Shown in pieces: positions 1 through 7,600 of a stretch of 64,000 nt of DNA. Source of the stretch: DASSBR01 sp035708085 (GTDB lineage: Bacteria > Pseudomonadota > Gammaproteobacteria > Natronospirales > DASSBR01); NCBI GenBank assembly GCA_035708085.1, contig DASSTE010000002.1, positions 21,750-85,749 of the forward strand, in the 5' to 3' direction. Numbering within the stretch: the stretch's first letter is position 1; each line of letters begins with the position of its first letter. A program made the translations under genes and the position numbers. Under the pieces are notes generated by a model. The model saw nothing but the letters and a program-made list of their open reading frames with translations. It ran no database searches and was not told the origin of the DNA.

Positions 1-62
1 GGTGGCTCAAACCGGAGACCGTGCCCGGCTGGAAGCTGCGCGCCCGGTTCGACATCCGATGA
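1..62 (+). CDS. C-terminal end of an unidentified protein (partial)
   Basis: The reading frame is open from the left edge and ends at TGA 60-62, giving 19 residues (WLKPETVPGWKLRARFDIR). It overlaps the next start by an ATGA junction at 59-62, as seen throughout this operon. Too little is present to name it. Confidence 0.5.
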   Translation, partial: WLKPETVPGWKLRARFDIR

Positions 63-181
63 TCCGCTGGCTGCGTCGCCTGTACCGCGACCCGCCGGAC
101 TGGCTGATCTTGACTATCCTCGAAAGCGGCCTCGTCAGCCTGTTCATCCTGTTCGGATACTGTCTGCGGTGGATGGCGTGA
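59..181 (+). CDS. Small single-pass membrane protein (40 aa)
   Basis: ATG at 59 overlaps the upstream stop (ATGA), and TGA at 179-181 overlaps the GTG start of the deformylase gene (GTGA). The product has a basic amphipathic start (MIRWLRRLYR) and then one hydrophobic stretch at about residues 15-36, so it is a likely single-TM protein. Position and coupling support it as real. The function is unknown; a small holin or accessory membrane role is conceivable but has no further support. Confidence 0.55.
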   Translation: MIRWLRRLYRDPPDWLILTILESGLVSLFILFGYCLRWMA

Positions 182-615
182 ATCTGGTTCCCGCCGACAG
201 CCCCCATCTGCGTGAGCGCGCCGAAGACGTATTCGAAGTCAACGACGACGTGCGCGCCATCGCCGCCGACATGCTGGCGCTGATGTACGCCAAGAACGGC
301 ATCGGGCTCGCCGCGAACCAGGTCGGCATTCTCACCCGGATCATCGTCATCGACCTGAGCCGCGAAAAGAATAACGCGGTCGTGATGATCAATCCGACGA
401 TCCTCAAAGCCACCGGCGAACAGACGTACCCGGAAGGCTGCCTGTCGTTCCCCGGCCGCAAAGTCGAAGTGACCCGCGCCGCGCGCGTCAAGGTCCGCTA
501 TCAGGACGAAGACGGCGACAGCCGGACCATCAAAGCCTCAGCGCTATTCGCGCAGTGCATCCAGCACGAAATCGACCACCTGAACGGCATCTGCATCGGA
601 GAGTCACACCCTTGA
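178..615 (+). CDS. def: Peptide deformylase, minimal phage type
   Basis: The 145-residue product carries the three deformylase motifs in order: GIGLAANQ (about residue 41), EGCLS with the metal-binding Cys (about 88) and HEIDH with the two metal-binding His residues (about 131). The enzyme removes the formyl group from nascent N-terminal Met. The GTG at 178 is chosen because it overlaps the upstream stop as GTGA; an in-frame GTG at 169 is possible. The chain ends about 12 residues after HEIDH, so the C-terminal extension of bacterial enzymes is missing. Such truncation is known for phage-encoded deformylases. It probably helps process viral proteins during infection. Confidence 0.92.
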   Translation: MNLVPADSPHLRERAEDVFEVNDDVRAIAADMLALMYAKNGIGLAANQVGILTRIIVIDLSREKNNAVVMINPTILKATGEQTYPEGCLSFPGRKVEVTRAARVKVRYQDEDGDSRTIKASALFAQCIQHEIDHLNGICIGESHP

Positions 616-2141
616 AACAAGCACCGCTATTACTTGGCCATGAAATCGTCGTCGACCTGTTCGCCGGCGGCGGCGGCGCATCTACCGGAATTGAAAACGG
701 GATCGGCCGACCTGTGGACATTGCCGTCAATCACGATCCGCTGGCGATCGCTATGCACCGCATCAATCATCCGCATACCCGGCATTTCTGCGAGAGCGTG
801 TTTAAGGTCAACCCACGCGAGGTGACCGGCAATCGGCCGGTCGGGCTGCTATGGGCCAGCCCGGACTGTACGCATCACAGCAAAGCCAAGGGCGGCAAGC
901 CGGTATCCAACAAGCGCCGAGGTCTGGCATGGGTTGTGATCAAATGGGCTCGCCGCGTCCGCCCACGCGTCATCAAGCTCGAAAATGTCGAAGAATTCGC
1001 CGACTGGGGTCCGCTGACACCGGAAGGCAAGCCGGACAAGGTCCGCAAGGGGCAGACGTTTCTCTTGTGGGTTTCGCAGCTGGAACGGCTCGGCTATCGC
1101 GTTGAGTGGCGCGAACTGCGCGGCTGCGATTACGGCGCGCCAACGATCCGCAAGCGGCTGTTTGTGATCGCGCGTTGCGACGGTCTACCGATTGCGTGGC
1201 CGGCGCCGACGCATGGGATAGATCTGCTACCCGTCCGAACGGCGGCGGAATGCATCGACTGGTCGATTCCGTGCCCGAGCATCTTCGAGCGTAGACGGCC
1301 GCTGGCTGACAACACGCTTCGGCGGATTGCAAAGGGCGTGGTTCGTTACGTGTTGGAAAGTGATGAGCCTTTCCTGGTGAACCTGACGCATGGCGGTCGC
1401 GATGAATCTATTTCAGCGCCATTCCGAACGATTACCGGCGCGAACCGCGGCGAAAAGGCGCTTGTCGTGCCGACGCTGGTGCAGACTGGCTACGGTGAAC
1501 GCCAAGGGCAAGCGCCGCGAGTACCGGGACTTCAAAAACCGCTCGGCACAGTGGTCGCGGGTGGCTCGAAACATGCACTTGTCGCGGCATTCCTCGCGAA
1601 ACACTACGGCGGTGTGATTGGCCATGGCGTCGATCGTCCGGCCGGCACGATTACGACGCAGGATCATCACGCGGTCGTCGCGGCGCATCTCCTGAATCAG
1701 AAAGGCACCGCGCAGCAATCACGCGATTTGAATGACCCGGCGCCGACAATCTGCGCGAGCACGACGCATGCTGGCGTGGTGGCGGCGTTTCTCTCGACCT
1801 ACTACGGCAATAGCACGTTCGTTGACCCGCGCGACCCAACCGGTACCGTCACCACAAAAGACCGCTTGCAACTGGTCACTATCAATATCGACGGCGAAAC
1901 CTACGTCATCGACGATATTGGCATGCGAATGCTCCAACCTCGGGAGCTATTTCGGGCACAAGGATTTGACGACGACTACGTGATCGATCGCGGAATCGAC
2001 GTTGACGGCAATGAAATCAAGCTAACGAAAACCGCCCAAGTTCGCATGTGCGGAAACTCCGTGTGCCCGCCGGTCGCTGAGGCGCTTGTCCGCGCCAACT
2101 TCACGCACGAAGACGACTTCATGGAGGCGGCAGCCGCATGA
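612..2141 (+). CDS. C5-cytosine DNA methyltransferase
   Basis: The roughly 509-residue protein has cytosine-C5 methyltransferase motifs in order: motif I DLFAGGGGAS near the start, the catalytic Cys in ASPDCTHHSKAKGG (motif IV), ENV (motif VI), GAPTIRKRLF (VIII), and LQPRELFRAQGF and GNSVCPPVAEAL (IX and X) at the end. The region before motif IX holds about four repeats of a unit with P-x-G-T-[IV] and a VAA[FH]L core. The likely start is TTG at 612, which overlaps the deformylase stop (TTGA). It probably modifies phage DNA against host restriction. No restriction partner is adjacent, so it is an orphan methyltransferase. Confidence 0.93.
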   Translation: MKQAPLLLGHEIVVDLFAGGGGASTGIENGIGRPVDIAVNHDPLAIAMHRINHPHTRHFCESVFKVNPREVTGNRPVGLLWASPDCTHHSKAKGGKPVSNKRRGLAWVVIKWARRVRPRVIKLENVEEFADWGPLTPEGKPDKVRKGQTFLLWVSQLERLGYRVEWRELRGCDYGAPTIRKRLFVIARCDGLPIAWPAPTHGIDLLPVRTAAECIDWSIPCPSIFERRRPLADNTLRRIAKGVVRYVLESDEPFLVNLTHGGRDESISAPFRTITGANRGEKALVVPTLVQTGYGERQGQAPRVPGLQKPLGTVVAGGSKHALVAAFLAKHYGGVIGHGVDRPAGTITTQDHHAVVAAHLLNQKGTAQQSRDLNDPAPTICASTTHAGVVAAFLSTYYGNSTFVDPRDPTGTVTTKDRLQLVTINIDGETYVIDDIGMRMLQPRELFRAQGFDDDYVIDRGIDVDGNEIKLTKTAQVRMCGNSVCPPVAEALVRANFTHEDDFMEAAAA

Positions 2142-2389
2142 CCAAAGCCCAACTCGACGCACTCGCCTACGAACTGGCCGACGAAGCCGCCGTCAGCGAC
2201 CTCGAATGCCACTGCGAGCCGATCGACATGAGCGGTCAGTATGACGGCCGCTGGTACAACCTGACGGTCGATCCGGACGATGCCGAATGGGTGGGCCGCG
2301 CCGTGATCTACCTCGACGCGCGCCACCGCCTGGTCCGCCACCCGAAAAACCCGATGCGGGTGAAGATACTGGAGGCGTCCCATGGCTAG
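2138..2389 (+). CDS. Conserved hypothetical protein (83 aa)
   Basis: The start overlaps the methyltransferase stop (ATGA). The acidic product contains a central YDGRWYNLTVDPDDAEWVGRA stretch and no recognisable catalytic motif or membrane segment. It lies in the same operon as def and the methyltransferase. Function unknown. Confidence 0.7.
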   Translation: MTKAQLDALAYELADEAAVSDLECHCEPIDMSGQYDGRWYNLTVDPDDAEWVGRAVIYLDARHRLVRHPKNPMRVKILEASHG

Positions 2390-2699
2390 AACGCCCATGA
2401 AACTCTATCGAGGCATGCGCGCCCGGATCGGCAAGCGCCGCCGTGTCGCGCTGGTCGAAATCGACGCCGGCCATTTCATGATCGAACTCAAAGGGCTCTA
2501 CGACAAGGACGGCAACGGTCCAACGGAGATGCGCATCCGCGAACGTGGCGACCACAAGGTCGTGACCACGCACATTCTGTGCACCCGGAAAACGCTCGGC
2601 GTGCTGGCCGGCCTGTTCTACAAGATGGCGGTCGACAAGGAAACCGAGGCGGCCGAACAGGCCGATACCGAACACCGTAGCCGTGAGTCGGGCACATAA
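2382..2699 (+). CDS. Conserved hypothetical protein (105 aa)
   Basis: The start overlaps the end of the preceding gene by 8 bases. The product is rich in basic residues at its N-terminus (MARTPMKLYRGMRARIGKRR), which may bind nucleic acid, and ends in a charged tail. No known domain is recognised. It is co-transcribed with the neighbouring plus-strand genes. Confidence 0.7.
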   Translation: MARTPMKLYRGMRARIGKRRRVALVEIDAGHFMIELKGLYDKDGNGPTEMRIRERGDHKVVTTHILCTRKTLGVLAGLFYKMAVDKETEAAEQADTEHRSRESGT

Positions 2700-2769
2700 C
2701 CGCGGCAGCCAGGGCGAAGAGCTGGCCTCGGGCGGTTTCATGGCATCCGCCCACAAGATGCCTTCGTGA
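2683..2769 (+). CDS. Possible 28-aa peptide
   Basis: GTG at 2683 starts a 28-codon frame ending at TGA 2767-2769. It bridges the otherwise non-coding 2700-2814 gap and begins inside the end of the previous gene. Codon use is acceptable but there is no clear ribosome-binding site. This is a weak call. Confidence 0.2.
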   Translation: MSRAHNRGSQGEELASGGFMASAHKMPS

Positions 2770-2814
2770 CCTGGCCGACTCGCCGCCGTAAGCGGCCCCA
2801 TTACCAACAACGGG

Positions 2815-3111
2815 ATGAACGACATGACCGAATTTCACAACCAGCCGGGACCGCGACGGTTTCGCCCGTTTCTAGCCGCGGCAGCCAGCCTCGCGGCCCT
2901 CGCCGGCCTGGAATCGCCCTGGCGGAACAGCCTGGCCGAATCAAAAGGCGCACCGCGCGCCAGCGATCCGCAAGACCGCTGGGGCGTGCGGCCGTTGTCG
3001 CGCCCACATCGCACGCGGATACAACGGCCGCAAGGCGCCAAGCAGCGCCGGAAAAAGCTGCGCAAACTGCAGCGCCGGGCGCGTCGGGTGCAGCGGCTAT
3101 GCCGGAATTAA
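2815..3111 (+). CDS. Small Arg/Lys-rich protein (95-98 aa)
   Basis: ATG codons at 2815 and 2824 are both possible. After an Ala/Leu-rich segment (AAAASLAALAGL, about residues 25-36) the C-terminal half is strongly basic (KQRRKKLRKLQRRARRVQRL), which suggests nucleic-acid binding. A competing frame from 2766 has Pro/Ala/Arg-rich low-complexity content and looks like a shadow until 3099, so this frame is preferred. Function unknown. Confidence 0.5.
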   Translation: MNDMTEFHNQPGPRRFRPFLAAAASLAALAGLESPWRNSLAESKGAPRASDPQDRWGVRPLSRPHRTRIQRPQGAKQRRKKLRKLQRRARRVQRLCRN

Positions 3112-3272
3112 CCGCCGCGCCGACGGTCACGGTGACGGTATCGCGACGCCGCCCGCGACCGCGTGTCTGCACCTGCCCGGACTATCCGCACCCGCATCCA
3201 GCCGGCAAGTTCAAATGCCGCGGCCATGCCTTTCATCTTAGAAAATTGCAACGGAAAGCGGTGACGACATGA
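3099..3272 (+). CDS. Small Cys-motif protein (57 aa)
   Basis: ATG at 3099 lies inside the end of the previous gene, and the stop overlaps the next start (ATGA at 3269). The product has a CTCPDY-(9)-C-(3)-H arrangement (about residues 24-44), possibly one small zinc site, and a basic tail. The frame is open further upstream, but the composition there looks non-coding. Function unknown. Confidence 0.5.
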   Translation: MPELTAAPTVTVTVSRRRPRPRVCTCPDYPHPHPAGKFKCRGHAFHLRKLQRKAVTT

Positions 3273-3601
3273 GCCGGTTAAAGCGGCTCCTGCGTCGAAT
3301 CGTCGTGATCGAAATCCCGTACGATCCGTCCACCATTATGCCGGCTGCGCTGCTGGTGATCTTTCAAAACAGCCATGGCTGCGGGATCAAGTTCAGCATT
3401 CCGCTTTGGATTCAGCGGCGACGCGCATGGCGGCGAGAATGCGAGATGCGCGGCCGTTGGCGCGCGGCGCTGGCAATTCGGAAGCTGAGTGGCCGTATGG
3501 AAATAGCATGGGGCTGGGACGAACCGGTATCCGGTCAAGCGGTTTATGCCGGGCAGGATTACCGCGACTTAATGGCGCGCGTGAATGATCGAAGCAGGTA
3601 G
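3269..3601 (+). CDS. Conserved hypothetical protein (110 aa)
   Basis: It starts with an ATGA overlap. The N-terminus is basic and followed by a hydrophobic stretch (about residues 24-33, MPAALLVIFQ), too short for a clear membrane segment. The middle is rich in Arg and Trp. No family is recognised. Confidence 0.6.
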   Translation: MSRLKRLLRRIVVIEIPYDPSTIMPAALLVIFQNSHGCGIKFSIPLWIQRRRAWRRECEMRGRWRAALAIRKLSGRMEIAWGWDEPVSGQAVYAGQDYRDLMARVNDRSR

Positions 3602-3608
3602 CAGCAGA

Positions 3609-4121
3609 ATGAAACACGATTACCCGATCATCTTCCTCGACATCGACGGCGTGCTGAATTCAAGCGAGTACGTGCACGCTCGAGGCGGTGCCATGCCGCC
3701 ACGATGGCTGATTGTGCGCCATGGTCCGACATTGGCGCATGAGGTGTGGGACATCGCCCCGACACTGCTGGGCCGCCTGCGTCAGCTGGTAGAAGATACC
3801 GGCGCCAGAATAGTGATTAGCTCGACGTGGCGGCTGGGTCAGTCACCCGATCACTTTCACCTGCTGTTCGAACGACGCGGCTGGCCACTGCCGCGAGAAA
3901 CGATCATCGGCTGCACGCCCACGCTGCGCGGATTGCGCGGCAATGAAATCGCCACCTGGATCGAAACAGCCGGTTTCACCGGCCCGTATGTCATACTGGA
4001 CGACGATTCCGACATGCTGCCGGGCCAGCCGTTCATTCACGTGGATCGCAGCGTGGGGCTCTCGCAGGGTAATTGCCACGACGCGAAAGCGTTCTTGATT
4101 TCAGAGGGGCCGCCCGCATGA
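3609..4121 (+). CDS. HAD-like phosphatase domain protein
   Basis: The roughly 170-residue protein begins with the HAD motif I FLDIDGVLNS (nucleophile Asp near residue 10). It has a motif II-like VISSTWR (about 70) and an acidic motif IV-like ILDDDSDM (about 131). This pattern matches small HAD phosphatases of the DIDGVLNS type, some of which are linked to RNA-repair proteins. The substrate is not predictable. ATG at 3609 is preferred over ATG at 3585 because the latter would overlap the preceding gene by 17 bases. It may act in nucleotide or nucleic-acid end metabolism. Confidence 0.75.
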   Translation: MKHDYPIIFLDIDGVLNSSEYVHARGGAMPPRWLIVRHGPTLAHEVWDIAPTLLGRLRQLVEDTGARIVISSTWRLGQSPDHFHLLFERRGWPLPRETIIGCTPTLRGLRGNEIATWIETAGFTGPYVILDDDSDMLPGQPFIHVDRSVGLSQGNCHDAKAFLISEGPPA

Positions 4122-4327
4122 CGTGCAAAGAAAAAGTGTTGAAGCGATACCCACAGGCGCGCATAGAGCGCGAGCATGTGTTTCCGGAGCTGTCTGGCCG
4201 CCCAATCGACCCTATTTATTTCATACTTTGGGTAGACAACATGATGTTGGCCCAAGGAGACACTGAATCAGAAGTGTGGCGGAGGGCTCAATACAATATT
4301 GAAAATCGAGAAGGCCGGCGTCTATAG
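4118..4327 (+). CDS. Conserved hypothetical protein (69 aa)
   Basis: ATG at 4118 overlaps the HAD gene stop (ATGA). The product is MTCKEKVLKRYPQARIEREH onward, with no recognised motif. It is the last gene of the left plus-strand operon and ends tail-to-tail with, and 6 bases inside, the convergent gene at 4322. Confidence 0.6.
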   Translation: MTCKEKVLKRYPQARIEREHVFPELSGRPIDPIYFILWVDNMMLAQGDTESEVWRRAQYNIENREGRRL

Positions 4328-4648
4328 CCCCGCATCCGGATCGTAAATCGTCACAGTCTCCCCGTTCGGCGCCTCGACCTCGGCACTAGCCAGCCCCAGC
4401 CGCGCGTTCTGTTCGTATTCCTCGAACGCCGCCGCCAGCATATCCTGTAACCCCAGATTCGGCACCAGCGCGGCGACGTCGGGATCCTCGAACATGCCGA
4501 GCATATACAGGTTATCGCGGGTGTAGAACCGCCGCAGCAGCGCCTTGACCGGCCACCAATAGACGCCAAAATTGCGGTAGTGGCGCGGGTCCGCCTGCAG
4601 CACGGCGAGCACGTTGCGCATCGCTTCGCGAACGTCGTCAGCCGTCAT
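4322..4648 (-). CDS. Conserved hypothetical protein (108 aa)
   Basis: This helical acidic protein follows, and overlaps by 11 bases, the giant DarB-like gene. It contains no recognised motif. It is the last gene of the leftward late transcript. Co-expression with the helicase-methyltransferase suggests a role in the same takeover or head-protein set. Confidence 0.65.
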   Translation of the reverse strand: MTADDVREAMRNVLAVLQADPRHYRNFGVYWWPVKALLRRFYTRDNLYMLGMFEDPDVAALVPNLGLQDMLAAAFEEYEQNARLGLASAEVEAPNGETVTIYDPDAGL

Positions 4649-7600
4649 CTTGCAGCCGCTCCTTCAACTCCGGGCTGGCAAGCGGCTGATTTTCCAGCCA
4701 ACGACGCACGGAGCCTTCCCGGTATTGGCCAAAAAAGTGGCGGGTCAGCGTGCCGGGCGCCGGCGTGTAGCGGTTGCTGGCACCGGATGCCTCACTGACC
4801 GGCTCGTCCAGTACGCCGTATTGCTTCGCCTGCCGGTAAATCGCGTCCAGCGCCTCCGCCGGCAGATTCACCTTGTTACTGTAGTGCGCCTGCCCGAGCT
4901 GGGCCAGTATGTTCATGGCCGCGCCGAACGACTCCGCCTGGTCGGCTGCGGCCAGCTGTTCCGCCGTGAACTTCGCGCGCGCTTCGGTTTCGAACGCGCC
5001 GCCGAAGAGGCTGCGCCCGATTGCCGACCAGGGATTGCCGGTGTACGGGCCGTACTCCCAATCCGGATACGCAGCCTTCACGCCGTCGGCCCGCGAGTCG
5101 CCGCCGCGCCGACGCGAATGCACCCAGTTCACGTCGAACTTCTTCGCGCGTTCCATATCCATCCACGCCTGCATCGCCTTGTCGCGATGCTCCGGCAGCG
5201 GCAGCATGACGTCGTGGTTGTCGACCATCTTGTGGTAATCGTACGATTTCGCCGCGACCGGCTGGCCGTCCTTGTCCAGCAGGCCGACCGCGCTGCCCCA
5301 GTGGCCCTTGTAGGATTTGGCCGCATCGCGCAAGGATGCCTGAATCGGTCGGTACAGCTTGCGCAGCACCGCTTCCGGCGCGTCGCGCAGGCTCGCCGGA
5401 TCGTCCGCCGCGTGCGCGCCGGCCTCGGCCTGCTCCGCCGCGGCCTTTTCGATATGCGCGTGTTCGTCCGTCTCGGAATACTCGATCGGCGTGACGCCGT
5501 GGTTCATCTTGGCGACGTCGAAGCTTTGCACGCCATCGCCCAGCCGGCCATACTCGCGCGCCTTCACCTGGCCGGCCAGCGGATCGACGCCGGTCACCAC
5601 CCATTTGCTCGGCGAATCCGAATAGTATAGCGGCGCCTCGTGGCCACCGTCCATTTCAAACGCGGTTCCGGCGTGCCAGACATGACCGGTATCCGGCTGA
5701 ATGACGGTTGGCCGGCCCGTTTTAAGCGCCTCCTTGGCCGGAAAATACTCGTTGGTCGAAAGCCGCTCCTTCGCTTGTCCCATGCGCGCGGCGAGCCGCT
5801 GCGCCGTCTTGCTGTCCTTATTGTCCAACTGGCTGTAAGAGCGCTGCATTTCCTGAAAGCGCAGGAACAGGTCGTTTGCCTCGGCGGTCTTCTTCGCCCG
5901 CTGGCGCTCGAGCGCCGCAGTCTTGTTCTCTTCGTATTGCTTGCGCGCCGCATCGGGGTCGGCCGACAGCAGGATCATCATTTCATCGCGGCTGAACGCG
6001 CCCTCGCGGGCCAGGTTCTCCACCTTGTCGCCGCCGTGCCACAGCACGTCCTGCCAGTCTTTCTTCGCGCTGACGGTCTGCCAGCGGTAGCCGTCGAAGC
6101 TGCCTTTCGACAGGTAGGCATGGATCCGCACCGCCTCGTTCTTGTTGCCCTGCCGCAGCCCGCGCCCATGACGTTGCTGCAGGCTCGCCGGCTCCCACGG
6201 GATTGTCAGATCGTGCACGTCGGCGGTGCGCTTTTGCAGGTTCATCCCCTCGCCCATCGTCGCCGTATTGCCGATCACGACCTTGTACTTGCCGGCGTTG
6301 AACTTGTCGGAAATCGCCTGCCGCTTGGCCGACGTGCTGGCAGCCTTGGCGTTGACGATCGCGATGTCGTCGCGCTTCAAGCCGCGGTCCACCAGCAGCC
6401 CGGCGATCTTTTCGTGCAGGCCGTTGTGGTCGCAGAACACCACCTGCCCGCCGTCCTTCGCGTTGGCGAAAATGGTATCGGCAGCCTCGGTCAGCTTCGG
6501 CGACACGTGGCCCTTGTAATGCTCCGGATCAAACAATTCCAAGTCGATCGCGGCCTTGCCCATCTTGTCCATGATGGAGAAGATATGCGCCTCGCCGCTC
6601 GCGTCGCGGTCCTTGCCAGCCCGCTCCGCCTCTAACCGCAGCGTCTCGTACACCCGCTCCTGCTCCGGCGTCATGTCGGTCAGATGCATCTGGTCCTTGC
6701 GTTCCGGCAGCGGCAGGCCGACATCCTCCGCCGTCTTGCGGTCGATGTACTTGCGCATCACCTCGCGCAGCTCGTCCAGGTTCTTGAAGCCGGCGACAAC
6801 CGGCGCTTCCTTGATATTGCCGTCGACGGTCAGAATCTGCTCCTGCTTGAAGTCGCAGTAGCGGTCGAGAAAGTCTTCGGAGTTCTTGATGCCGCGCAGC
6901 GTGAATTCCTCCGGCGCCACGTGCGACAGCATCGAATAGATTTCCAGCGGCGAATTCTTCGTCGGCGTCGCCGTCAGCATAAAGACGTTCTTGTCGCCGT
7001 GGTGCTCGCGCAGGTAGCGCGTCTTGAAATAGGTGTCGAGGGCGCGATTGGACAGCCCCGAGCCGCCGAGGAACTTCGGCTGCTGGCCGAAACGGTTGCG
7101 AGCGGCGAATAAATTCTTATAGGCTGCCGCCTCATCGATCAGTAGCGCGTCGATCCCAAGATCGTCAAAGTAAATGACGTCGGTGCGCTTCTCGAAATCC
7201 CGTTTGGCGACCGCCTGTTCGTACTGCTGGCGGATTTTGTTGCGCCGCTTGTCGCCGGCCTGCCCGAGCGAATCGGCCCGTTGCGTCCAGAAATCGCCCT
7301 CGACGTACTCGCCCTTGGGAATCGGGCTCAGATCCAGCTCGTTCCACACCGGCTGCGACAGAAACACGAAGTCGTATTCGTTCTGGGAGAGTTCATGGAA
7401 CTTGCGGCCGCGCTCGGCTTTCGTATCGGTCTTGCCGACCAGCTCGCCATTCTTGTCGCGGCTGTAGGTCTCGCCGATGGTCAGCACCCGCGCGCCCGGG
7501 AACCACGTTTCGGCTTCCGCGACCCAATTCGCCAGCACGGACTTCGGCACCACGAACGTCGGCCGCTTCGCCTTGCCGTGCGCCTTGAGCAACCGGGCGA

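Noticed and set aside
2766..3098. N-terminal extension of the 57-aa gene starting at GTG 2766
   Set aside because: The extension is Pro/Ala/Arg/Gln-rich, and the overlapping 2815 frame has better codon use; only the part from 3099 looks coding.
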